In this document: positions 34,033 to 41,050 of the stretch, one piece after another | Layout: the number at the start of each line of letters is the position of its first letter | Position numbering within the stretch: the first letter of the stretch is position 1 | NCBI GenBank assembly: GCA_963825635.1 | Contig: CAWGTU010000001.1 | Span: forward strand, 1,116,001 to 1,180,000 | Length of the DNA: 64,000 nucleotides | Reading direction: 5' to 3' | From: JAOUEA01 sp963825635 | GTDB lineage: Bacteria; Actinomycetota; UBA4738; HRBIN12 | Translations under genes and position numbers: made by a program | The notes under the pieces: model-generated | The model's input: only the letters and a program-made list of their open reading frames with translations | The model's database searches: none | What the model was told of the DNA's origin: nothing

Positions 34033-35145
34033 GTGGGCATCGAGCGCAGGAAGAGCCGGCAGATCGACCTCGGCGGCGTCGCGATCGGCGGCGACGCGCC
34101 GGTGTCACTCCAGTCGATGACCACGACGAAGACCGCCGACATCGACGCCACGCTGCAGCAGATCGCCTCGCTCGTCGCGGCGGGCGTCGACATCGTGCGC
34201 GTCGCGGTGCCGCACTGGGAGGACGCGGAGGCGCTCGTGGCGATCGCGGCGAAGTCCACCGTGCCGGTCGTCGCCGACATCCACTTCCAGTGGAAGTACG
34301 CGATGGCCGCGTTGGAGGCCGGCATCCAGGGATTGCGCATCAACCCCGGCAACATCAAGTACCAGGACAAGGTGCGACTGATCGCGCGCGAGGCGAAGGA
34401 TCGCGGCGTGCCGATCCGCATCGGGGTGAACGCCGGGTCGCTCGAGCCAGAGCTGCTCTCGAAGTACGGGAAGCCCACCCCGGAGGCGTTGGTCGAGAGC
34501 GCTCTGAACGAGGCGCGCATCCTCGAGGACGAGGACTTCCTCGACATCAAGATCAGCGTGAAGCACTCGAACCCGCTGGTGATGATCGAGAGCTACCGGC
34601 AGCTCGCCGAGGCGTGTGACTACCCCCTGCACCTCGGGGTGACCGAGGCGGGCCCGATGCCGCTCGGCGGCGTGAAGAGCGCGGTGGGCATCGGCGCGCT
34701 GCTCGCCGAGGGCATCGGCGACACGATCCGCGTCTCGCTCACCGACGATCCGGTCGACGAGGTCAAGGTCGGCACGTCGATCCTGCGGTCGCTGGGGCTC
34801 CGCACACGCGGGCTGGACCTAGTCGCGTGCCCGTCGTGCGGTCGGGCCGAAGTGAACGTGCTCGAGCTCACGCAGAAGGTGAACGCTGCGATCGAGAACG
34901 AGCGGTTCACCGTGCCGATGCGCGTCGCGGTGATGGGATGCGTCGTGAACGGACCGGGGGAGGCCCGTGAGGCCGATGTCGGTATCGCCAGCGGCAACGG
35001 CCTCGGATTCATCATCCGCCAGGGTGAGGTCGTGTCCAAGGTGCCCGAGGACGAGCTCGTCGACGCACTGCTCGCCGAGGCTCGTTCGGTCGCAGCGGAG
35101 AAGATCGCCGCCGGCGATGACACGACCGATCCTGCCTCGGGATAG
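34033..35145 (+). CDS. ispG: 4-hydroxy-3-methylbut-2-enyl diphosphate synthase (flavodoxin)
   Basis: Penultimate MEP-pathway enzyme with a [4Fe-4S] cluster. TIM barrel from GVAIGGDAPVSLQSMTTTKTADID; cluster cysteines in LVACPSCGRAEVNV and AVMGCVVNGPGEAREADVG, the latter with the conserved Glu ligand. 370 residues, the bacterial two-domain type. GTG start 42 nt after yjbQ. Works with dxr of this window. Confidence 0.95.
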   Translation: MGIERRKSRQIDLGGVAIGGDAPVSLQSMTTTKTADIDATLQQIASLVAAGVDIVRVAVPHWEDAEALVAIAAKSTVPVVADIHFQWKYAMAALEAGIQGLRINPGNIKYQDKVRLIAREAKDRGVPIRIGVNAGSLEPELLSKYGKPTPEALVESALNEARILEDEDFLDIKISVKHSNPLVMIESYRQLAEACDYPLHLGVTEAGPMPLGGVKSAVGIGALLAEGIGDTIRVSLTDDPVDEVKVGTSILRSLGLRTRGLDLVACPSCGRAEVNVLELTQKVNAAIENERFTVPMRVAVMGCVVNGPGEAREADVGIASGNGLGFIIRQGEVVSKVPEDELVDALLAEARSVAAEKIAAGDDTTDPASG

Positions 35146-35196
35146 GGGCGAGCCCCGGGCTCAATCCGGCCACCGTCCGCGGCCGATACACGCACC

Positions 35197-36168
35197 ATGA
35201 AGGCATCCCGAGCGAGTGCGGCCGCCGCCGTCGCGACGGCCATCCTCGTCGCGATCGTCGTGCCGTCGTCGGCGGCCCCGGTCGGTCGGGGGCCGGTTCC
35301 GGGGACCACGTGTGAGGTCTTCCCGGCCGACAACGTGTGGCGACTCGACGTCTCGGCCCTGCCGAAGCATCCGAAGAGCGCGGTCTGGAAGCGCTCGAGC
35401 CACGCCGGCTCGACCGATCTGCATCCCGACTTCGGCCCGCCCGTCTACGGGATCCCATACGACGTGGTCGGTGCGGCGCACGACGACGTGAGCGTCGACT
35501 TCCGCTACGACGACGAGAGCGACGCCGGTCCCTACCCCTTCGGGCCCGACACCACGGTCGAGGGTGGTTCGGACCGGCACGCCCTGATGGTCGACGAGGA
35601 CACCTGCACCCTCTATGAGCTCTTCGATGCCCGGTGGAACGGCGGCGACCCGGCGGCCGGCAGCGGCGCGATCTTCGATCTCGGCTCGAACGCCCTGAGG
35701 CCGGCGGGGTGGACGAGCGCCGACGCGGCCGGGCTGCCGATCTTCCCGGGGCTCGTGCGATGGGACGAGGTGCAGGCCGGCGAGATCGACCACGCGATCC
35801 GGTTCACGGTCGCGTGCACGACCCGGCGATACGTGTGGCCGGCTCGGCACCAGGCCGGGGTGAGCGACCGCCGGTGTCCGCCGATGGGAGCTCGTTTCCG
35901 CTTGAAGCGTGGGTTCGACATCAGCGGGTTCGGCGAGGACGCGCAGGTCGTGCTGCTCGCGATGCGGCGCTACGGCATGATCGTCGCCGACAACGGGAGC
36001 GACTGGTACTTCCAGGGCACGATCGACGACGGGTGGACGAACGGCCTGCTCGAGCAGCTGAAGCAGGTGCCCGCGGGCGCGTTCGTCGCCGTCGACGCGA
36101 GGAGATGCCGCGTGTCGAAGGACAGCGCGGCGTTCGCCTACGGCCCGGACTGCCCGGCCCCGGACTGA
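35197..36168 (+). CDS. Secreted protein of an uncharacterised family
   Basis: Sec signal peptide (residues 1-27, ending VVPSSAAP) and a 296-residue exported domain. It contains FPADNVWRLDVSALPKHP, LHPDFGPPVYGIPYD, YDDESDAGPYPFGPDT, GSGAIFDLGSNALRPAGWTS and RRYGMIVADNGSDWYFQG. I recognise this pattern from exported hypothetical proteins of actinobacteria and other soil bacteria, but no function is known to me. Conserved His, Asp, Glu and Trp suggest an enzyme or carbohydrate-binding protein, which is only a guess. Downstream it meets a minus-strand gene 9 nt away. Confidence 0.8.
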   Translation: MKASRASAAAAVATAILVAIVVPSSAAPVGRGPVPGTTCEVFPADNVWRLDVSALPKHPKSAVWKRSSHAGSTDLHPDFGPPVYGIPYDVVGAAHDDVSVDFRYDDESDAGPYPFGPDTTVEGGSDRHALMVDEDTCTLYELFDARWNGGDPAAGSGAIFDLGSNALRPAGWTSADAAGLPIFPGLVRWDEVQAGEIDHAIRFTVACTTRRYVWPARHQAGVSDRRCPPMGARFRLKRGFDISGFGEDAQVVLLAMRRYGMIVADNGSDWYFQGTIDDGWTNGLLEQLKQVPAGAFVAVDARRCRVSKDSAAFAYGPDCPAPD

Positions 36169-36177
36169 CCTCGGTTC

Positions 36178-36756
36178 TCAGCCGAGCGGCGCGGCCGGGT
36201 TGCGGCCCGACAGCGCGATCAGGTGGGTGGTCGGGTCGGCATCGTCGGGCACCTCGATCGGCGGGGCGAGGATGCCCGCCTCGACCCATCCGGCCGCCTG
36301 CGGCGCGAACCACGCGTGCAGGTCCCGAGCGACGTCGTCGGGGATCGTGTGCTCGACCCCGATGCTCTGAGCGACGTCCCATCCGTGGATCGACGCGTCG
36401 AACAGCATCTGCGTGAGGTACTCGTCGGCGGTGAGCTCGCCGCCCGACGTGTGCACGGGCACGTCGAGGTTCGACGATCGCACGCCGTCGACGGCCGCCT
36501 CGTTCGCGGCCGCCCATGCCCCGATCGGGTCGCGGCCGAGCCGGTCTCCCTCGTACCGGCTGCCGACCTCGGCGAGGGTCGCGCCCGCGACGAGGTCGGG
36601 CACCCACAGCGTCTCGTAGACGAGATGATCGACGAGCGCTCGAAGGTCCCACTCGGTGCACGGGGTGGGATCGGTCCACCGGTCGGGCGTGATCGCTCGC
36701 ACGTGCCGGTCGACTTCGTCGAGCGCCCCCAGGTACCGAGCTGCCACATCCTGCAT
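36178..36756 (-). CDS. TIGR03086-like metal-dependent (DinB/MDMPI fold) protein
   Basis: 192-residue member of the mycothiol-dependent maleylpyruvate-isomerase-like/DinB superfamily. N-terminal four-helix bundle with CTEWDLRALVDHLVYETLWVPDLVAG and the second metal-site stretch QMLFDASIHGWDVAQSIG, giving the histidines of the metal site. Members often act as thiol-dependent transferases using mycothiol or bacillithiol. Start at the minus-strand ATG 36756, preceded by GGGAGG. It lies 59 nt downstream of trpG and may be read through from it. Substrate unknown. Confidence 0.82.
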   Translation of the reverse strand: MQDVAARYLGALDEVDRHVRAITPDRWTDPTPCTEWDLRALVDHLVYETLWVPDLVAGATLAEVGSRYEGDRLGRDPIGAWAAANEAAVDGVRSSNLDVPVHTSGGELTADEYLTQMLFDASIHGWDVAQSIGVEHTIPDDVARDLHAWFAPQAAGWVEAGILAPPIEVPDDADPTTHLIALSGRNPAAPLG

Positions 36757-36815
36757 CCCCCACTCCTCCCGTGCGGTTCCGCGCACGGTAGCACTGGGCC
36801 CTCGCAGAGCGCGGC

Positions 36816-37382
36816 TCAGCCAGCGAGCGCGAGGAAGTTCCGCACGATCGTCGGACCCTCGGGTGTCAGGATGCTCTCGGGATGGAACTGCACCCCGTAC
36901 CTCGGCAGCTCGCGGTGCTGGGTGCCCATCACGAGACCCTCGTCTGTCCAGGCCGTGAGGCGCAGCTCCTCGGGCAGGTGATCGCGTTCCACGACCAGGG
37001 AGTGGTAGCGCCCGGCCTCGAAGGGGTCGGGCACGCCCTCGAACACGCCGGTGCCGTCGTGTCGCACCGACGAGGCCTTGCCGTGGACGGGCTCGGTGCG
37101 GTCGACGGTGCCGCCGTACTCGATGCCGATCGCCTGATGGCCGAGGCACACGCCGAGCACGGGGACGGTCTCGGGCAACACCTCGAGCAGGTCGGTGAAG
37201 CACCCGGCCGACTCGGGGCGTCCCGGGCCCGGCGAGAGGATCACCGCCGCGGGGGCACGTGCGACCAGCGCCTCGGCGGACTCGGCATCGCTCTTCACGA
37301 CCTGCGTCTCGTGCCCCAGGCTCTCGATCAGCTGCACGAGGTTGTAGGTGAACGAGTCGTAGTGGTCGACGACCAGGATCAT
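36816..37382 (-). CDS. trpG: Anthranilate synthase glutamine amidotransferase subunit
   Basis: Class I glutamine amidotransferase supplying ammonia to TrpE. ILVVDHYDSFTYNLVQL, ILSPGPGRPESAG, nucleophile Cys in PVLGVCLGHQAIG, and the His-Glu pair in GVQFHPESILTPEG. 188 residues. The ATG overlaps the trpE stop (ATGA on the minus strand). The same family serves as PabA in folate synthesis, but the trp leader upstream of trpE supports TrpG. Confidence 0.93.
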   Translation of the reverse strand: MILVVDHYDSFTYNLVQLIESLGHETQVVKSDAESAEALVARAPAAVILSPGPGRPESAGCFTDLLEVLPETVPVLGVCLGHQAIGIEYGGTVDRTEPVHGKASSVRHDGTGVFEGVPDPFEAGRYHSLVVERDHLPEELRLTAWTDEGLVMGTQHRELPRYGVQFHPESILTPEGPTIVRNFLALAG

Positions 37383-38872
37383 CGGAGCGCCTCCTCGGTC
37401 GTTCCTCGAGCGGCGCGTGGTGCCACCGCGGGCAGAAGGGCCGACGCCTTGGCCTTCGTCTCGTCGAGCTCGGCCTGCGGATCGGAGTCGGCGACGACGC
37501 CGGCGCCCGACTGCAGATGCGCCTTCCCGTCCTTCACGACCGCGGTGCGGATCGTGATGCAGAAGTCCAGGTCGCCCTGGAACGTGCAGTAGCCCACGGC
37601 ACCGCCGTACGGCCCACGGGCATCGGGCTCGTGCGAGGCGATCAGCTCCATCGCGCGGCGCTTCGGCGCGCCGCTCAGGGTGCCGGCGGGGAACGTGACC
37701 GACAGGGCATCGAGCGGGTGCATGTCGCCTCGCAGATCGCCCTCCACCGTCGAGACGATGTGCATGACCTTCGTGAACCGCTCGACCTCCATCAGCTGGG
37801 TCGGGACGATGCTGCCGGCCGTGCACACGCGGCCGAGGTCGTTGCGGGCGAGGTCCACGAGCATCGCATGTTCGGCCCGCTCCTTCGGGTCGGCGAGCAG
37901 CTCTTGCTCGAGCTCGTGGTCGCGGACCTCGTTCTCGCCTCGCGGACGAGTGCCCGCGATCGGGCGGGTCGAGACCCGGTCCCGTTCGACGCGGACCAGC
38001 GGTTCCGGTGACGAACCCGCGAGCTCGATGCCCATCATCCTCACGAAGAACATGTAGGGCGCCGGGTTCGCGACGCGCAGGCGACGGTAGATCGCGGAGC
38101 CGCCGTCGGGCGCCGGGAACGTGACCCTCCGAGACGGCACCCCTTGGAAGATGTCGCCGGCCCGGATGTGCTCCTGGAACGAGGCGACGATCTCGCGGTA
38201 CCGCTCGTCGGACATGTTGGGCTCACCGACGACGTCCGCCGCGCCCGCCGGCATCGGCGCCAGCTCCGGCGGCGCCGCGTGCCGGATGCGATCCGCCAGC
38301 TCGTGCACCGACGCGACCCCGTCGTCGTAACGACCGGCCGGCACGTGTGCGACGAGCATGAGGCGCTGCTTCCAATGGTCGAACACGACGGCCCGATCGA
38401 CGACGAGCAGGGCGATCGGCGGCACCGGAGCCGACGCCGGGTCGGGGACGGGGTGGCCGTCGAGCAGCGTCGCGGCTTCGAACGCCATGTACCCCATCAG
38501 CCCGCCGGTCAGGGCGGGAAGATCGGGCATCCGTGGGGCCCGCAGCGACCGCGCGATCTCGATCAGCGCCCGTCGGGGCGGCCCGGCTCCCGACGCGATC
38601 GGAAGCTCGCGGGTCACGTCGACGATCCGCAGCCCCTCGTGATCCCCCACGACCGTGGCGGCCGGGTCGCCGGCCACGAACGAGTACCGGCCCCACCGCT
38701 CGGATCGTTCCACCGACTCGAGCAACAAGCCCGGGCCGTCGCCGGTGAGTCCCGGGAACAGCCCCACGGGGGTGGAGACGTCGGAGAGCAGCTCGGCCCA
38801 GACCGGCACGAGGGGCCAGTCGGCCGCCAGGGAGTCGAACGTCGCGCGGTCGGGTTCGATCTGCAGTTCCAC
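37379..38872 (-). CDS. trpE: Anthranilate synthase component I
   Basis: Makes anthranilate from chorismate, first step of tryptophan synthesis. The feedback-inhibition element LLES is in GLLLESVERSERWGRYSF, which favours TrpE over PabB. Chorismate-binding domain motifs: FQEHIRAGDIFQGVPSRR, YMFFVRMMGIELAGSSPEPLVRV, RPIAGTRPRG, DLARNDLGRVC and GAVGYCTFQGDLDFCITIRT. Start: the GTG at 38872 has an exact AGGAGG 9 nt upstream, so I prefer it to the ATG at 38890, of which that AGGAGG is part. 497 residues. Expression is predicted to be controlled by the attenuator and leader peptide just upstream. Confidence 0.95.
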   Translation of the reverse strand: MELQIEPDRATFDSLAADWPLVPVWAELLSDVSTPVGLFPGLTGDGPGLLLESVERSERWGRYSFVAGDPAATVVGDHEGLRIVDVTRELPIASGAGPPRRALIEIARSLRAPRMPDLPALTGGLMGYMAFEAATLLDGHPVPDPASAPVPPIALLVVDRAVVFDHWKQRLMLVAHVPAGRYDDGVASVHELADRIRHAAPPELAPMPAGAADVVGEPNMSDERYREIVASFQEHIRAGDIFQGVPSRRVTFPAPDGGSAIYRRLRVANPAPYMFFVRMMGIELAGSSPEPLVRVERDRVSTRPIAGTRPRGENEVRDHELEQELLADPKERAEHAMLVDLARNDLGRVCTAGSIVPTQLMEVERFTKVMHIVSTVEGDLRGDMHPLDALSVTFPAGTLSGAPKRRAMELIASHEPDARGPYGGAVGYCTFQGDLDFCITIRTAVVKDGKAHLQSGAGVVADSDPQAELDETKAKASALLPAVAPRAARGTTEEALR

Positions 38873-38901
38873 GGTGCGGCGCCTCCTCATGAGAACGAAC
38901 G

Positions 38902-38922
38902 ACCCCGGGGGTCGCCCGGGGT
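38902..38922 (-). terminator. trp attenuator terminator hairpin
   Basis: 8-bp perfect stem ACCCCGGG/CCCGGGGT with a 5-nt loop, followed in the minus-strand transcript by CGTTCGTTCTC and then the trpE ribosome-binding site. It begins 29 nt after the leader-peptide stop. Its 5' arm can instead pair with the 3' arm of the upstream hairpin (CCCGGCGCTCG with CGAACCCCGGG, 9 of 11 pairs), giving an antiterminator. Confidence 0.7.
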
Positions 38923-38951
38923 TCGCGGTCATCGATGTGGAGCGGTGATCG

Positions 38952-39020
38952 TCAGACGAGCGCGAGCGCCGGGTTGTGAGCGTCCCGGCGCCAGGACCAA
39001 CGGAACGCACGCGTCGACAT
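38952..39020 (-). CDS. trpL: trp operon leader peptide
   Basis: A 22-codon reading frame beginning MSTRAFRWSWRRDAHNP and ending at a TGA. Codons 8 and 10 are Trp (TGG TCC TGG), a very rare residue, placed directly before the 5' arm of a strong hairpin (GCGCCGGG/CCCGGCGC, 38966-38991). Layout relative to the terminator hairpin and trpE is that of ribosome-mediated attenuation known for trp operons. Paired Trp codons followed by Arg, Ala and His recall actinobacterial trpE leaders. The start codon is 6 nt after a good -10, so the leader mRNA probably has no 5' UTR. Confidence 0.8.
   Translation of the reverse strand: MSTRAFRWSWRRDAHNPALALV
38966..38991 (-). promoter_or_regulatory. trp attenuator pause hairpin (1:2)
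   Basis: Perfect 8-bp stem GCGCCGGG/CCCGGCGC with a 10-nt loop, starting at the last base of the second Trp codon of the leader peptide. A ribosome stalled at the Trp codons would cover the 5' arm and free the 3' arm for the antiterminator pairing. Confidence 0.7.
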
Positions 39021-39026
39021 GCGGCG

Positions 39027-39056
39027 ATTGTGACCGCACGGCCACGGGTCCGTCAA
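39027..39056 (-). promoter_or_regulatory. trpL-trpE promoter
   Basis: On the minus strand, TTGACG (39056-39051), an 18-nt spacer and CACAAT (39032-39027). This is the best -35/-10 pair I found in the window. Transcription would start at or next to the A of the leader-peptide ATG at 39020. Confidence 0.65.
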
Positions 39057-39182
39057 CGACGTGTCGGTCGGCCGTACTCACCAGAATCACCCGGTCGGCT
39101 GACGAGTGTCCGGGGCAACGGCGGCTATCCTGTGCCGGCAGCGGTGCCATCGCCTGGATGGCCGCGAACGTGGAGGGGCTCA

Positions 39183-40970
39183 GTGAAGAGGATGTGGGTT
39201 AGGGCCGTCGCGACCGCGACGGCGTTGGGTCTCGTCGCCGGGGCCGTCGCCCTCGCCGCGAGCGGCACCACGACGGTGTCGAATCGACCGGTTCGCGCCC
39301 TCGGTGCGAACGCGGACGGTGGGCAACTGGCGGCGTCGGGGGAGGGCGGAGCGGCCGCGAAGCCCGTCGCCGGTGAGCCCGCCGTGCCGCATCGGACGCG
39401 TTCCCTCGCGAAGCTTCCGCAGTCCGAGCCCACCAGGGTCCCATGGGTGAAGAAAGAGCTTCGCCTCGAGACCGGCGAGGAAGCCGGTGGCGAGGAAGCC
39501 CGCCCTGTGGTGGGCCAGCCGGCGGCCGATGAGTCCGACGGAGCGCTCCAGTCCGAGCGGGGCTCGTCCCAGGTCCCCGAGCCCGACGTCAACGTAGCTG
39601 GGCTCGGAGCCGCGGCCAACCCGTTCAAGCTCGTGCCTCCCGATCCGAACGGCGACGTGGGCGGCGGGTACTACCTGCAGATGGTCAACGTCGCCTTCGC
39701 GATCTTCGACGCCGACACGGGCGCCAAGGTCGCCGGGCCGATCTTCATGTCGTCCCTCTTCGATCCGGTCTCCCAGAAGCTGTGCGCCACGCACGACGAC
39801 GGCGACCCGATCGTCGTCTACGACGAGTACGCCGACGTCTGGGTGATCTCGCAGTTCGCGCTGAACTTCAACAAGCCGAGGTTCGCGGAGTGCATCGCGG
39901 TCTCGATGAGCAGCGACCCGATGGGCGACTGGAACGCCTACCAGTTCGACTACCCGAACACGAATGTGTTCAACGACTACCCGAAGCTCGGTGTGTGGCC
40001 GGCCACGAACAACTCGGCATACTTCGCGTCGTTCAACCAGTTCCGCTGCAGCGCCAGCGTCTGCGACTTCGCCTGGCGCGGCGGCGGGGCCGTAGCCTAC
40101 GAGCGCGACGCGATGATCGCGGGCGACCCGGCCGACCAGATCTACGTGAACCTCTACCCGGTCGACCCGAACATGGCCGGGCAGCTGCCGGCCGACGCTG
40201 ACGGGCCGAGCATGCCGGGTGCGAACCAGCCGAACGTCTTCGCCCAGTTCGATGCCAGCGAATGGGGGTACTCGCCCGATCAGCTTCGTCTCTTCGAGTT
40301 CGACGTCGACTGGGGGAGCACGAGTGGGTCGTTCGACGCGCTGACCCCGCTTCCGACCGCGAAGTTCAATCCGGCGATCTGTGGTTACCAGTTCGGGTTC
40401 CCGAAGTACAACTGTGTGCCGCAGAAGGGGACGTCGAAGAAGCTCGATTCGCTCAACGACCGGATGATGCACCGACTGCAGTGGCGGGAGATCGGCGGCG
40501 ATCCCTATCTCGTCGTCAACCAGACCGTGAAGTCGGGCAAGAAGCAGGCGGGGCTCCGCTGGTACCAGCTGACCGACGACGGCTCGGGCTGGGCGATCGC
40601 GAACCAGGGAACGTACTCGCCCGACGCGAAGAAGAGCCGTTGGATGGGCAGCGTCGCGATGGACGCCGACGGCAACATCGCCGCGGGGTACTCCCTGTCG
40701 AGCAAGAAGATCTTCCCCTCGATCGCGATCGCCGGCCGGACGGCGGGCGCTGCGGCCAACACGTTCGACCTCGCGGAGCGCAAGGTGTTCACGGGGGCGG
40801 GTTCGGAGCAGGGCAAGTACGGTCGATGGGGCGACTACTCGGCCATGACCGTGGCCGAGGACGGCTGCACCTTCTACTACACGACCCAGTACTACAAGAA
40901 ATCGGGTCAGTGGAAGTGGGCCACGCGCATCTTCAAGTTCCAGATCGACTCGGGAGCCTGCCTCACCTAG
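39183..40970 (+). CDS. Large secreted protein of an uncharacterised family
   Basis: 595 residues from GTG 39183, behind a GGAGGGG site; a TATCCT -10 at 39126-39131 would give a ~45-nt leader. Signal peptide (residues ~5-27), a low-complexity spacer to ~140, then a conserved exported domain: DPIVVYDEYADVWVISQFAL, ECIAVSMSSDPMGDWNAY, NDYPKLGVWPATNNSAYF, QKGTSKKLDSLNDRMMHRLQ, RWMGSVAMDADGNIAAGYS and YGRWGDYSAMTVAEDGCTFY. The repeated W/D/G pattern suggests a beta-propeller. The family is familiar from exported hypothetical proteins of many bacteria; I know no function. It ends before a strong terminator and is divergent from trpL. Confidence 0.85.
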   Translation: MKRMWVRAVATATALGLVAGAVALAASGTTTVSNRPVRALGANADGGQLAASGEGGAAAKPVAGEPAVPHRTRSLAKLPQSEPTRVPWVKKELRLETGEEAGGEEARPVVGQPAADESDGALQSERGSSQVPEPDVNVAGLGAAANPFKLVPPDPNGDVGGGYYLQMVNVAFAIFDADTGAKVAGPIFMSSLFDPVSQKLCATHDDGDPIVVYDEYADVWVISQFALNFNKPRFAECIAVSMSSDPMGDWNAYQFDYPNTNVFNDYPKLGVWPATNNSAYFASFNQFRCSASVCDFAWRGGGAVAYERDAMIAGDPADQIYVNLYPVDPNMAGQLPADADGPSMPGANQPNVFAQFDASEWGYSPDQLRLFEFDVDWGSTSGSFDALTPLPTAKFNPAICGYQFGFPKYNCVPQKGTSKKLDSLNDRMMHRLQWREIGGDPYLVVNQTVKSGKKQAGLRWYQLTDDGSGWAIANQGTYSPDAKKSRWMGSVAMDADGNIAAGYSLSSKKIFPSIAIAGRTAGAAANTFDLAERKVFTGAGSEQGKYGRWGDYSAMTVAEDGCTFYYTTQYYKKSGQWKWATRIFKFQIDSGACLT

Positions 40971-40995
40971 GCGAACTTGGGCGCAGCGAAGTCGA

Positions 40996-41020
40996 GGGCC
41001 CCGGGCGAAGCCCGGGGCCC
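40996..41020 (+). terminator. Strong GC-rich terminator before proS
   Basis: Perfect 11-bp stem GGGCCCCGGGC/GCCCGGGGCCC with a GAA loop, 25 nt after the secreted-protein stop. No T-tract follows (CCTCGCGTTC). It isolates the secreted-protein gene from proS. Confidence 0.7.
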
Positions 41021-41050
41021 CCTCGCGTTCACCGGTATCCTGTGCGACCT

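Noticed and set aside
38873..38932. Earlier trpE starts at ATG 38932 or ATG 38890
   Set aside because: They would translate through the attenuator hairpin or lack a ribosome-binding site; GTG 38872 has a perfect AGGAGG at the right distance.
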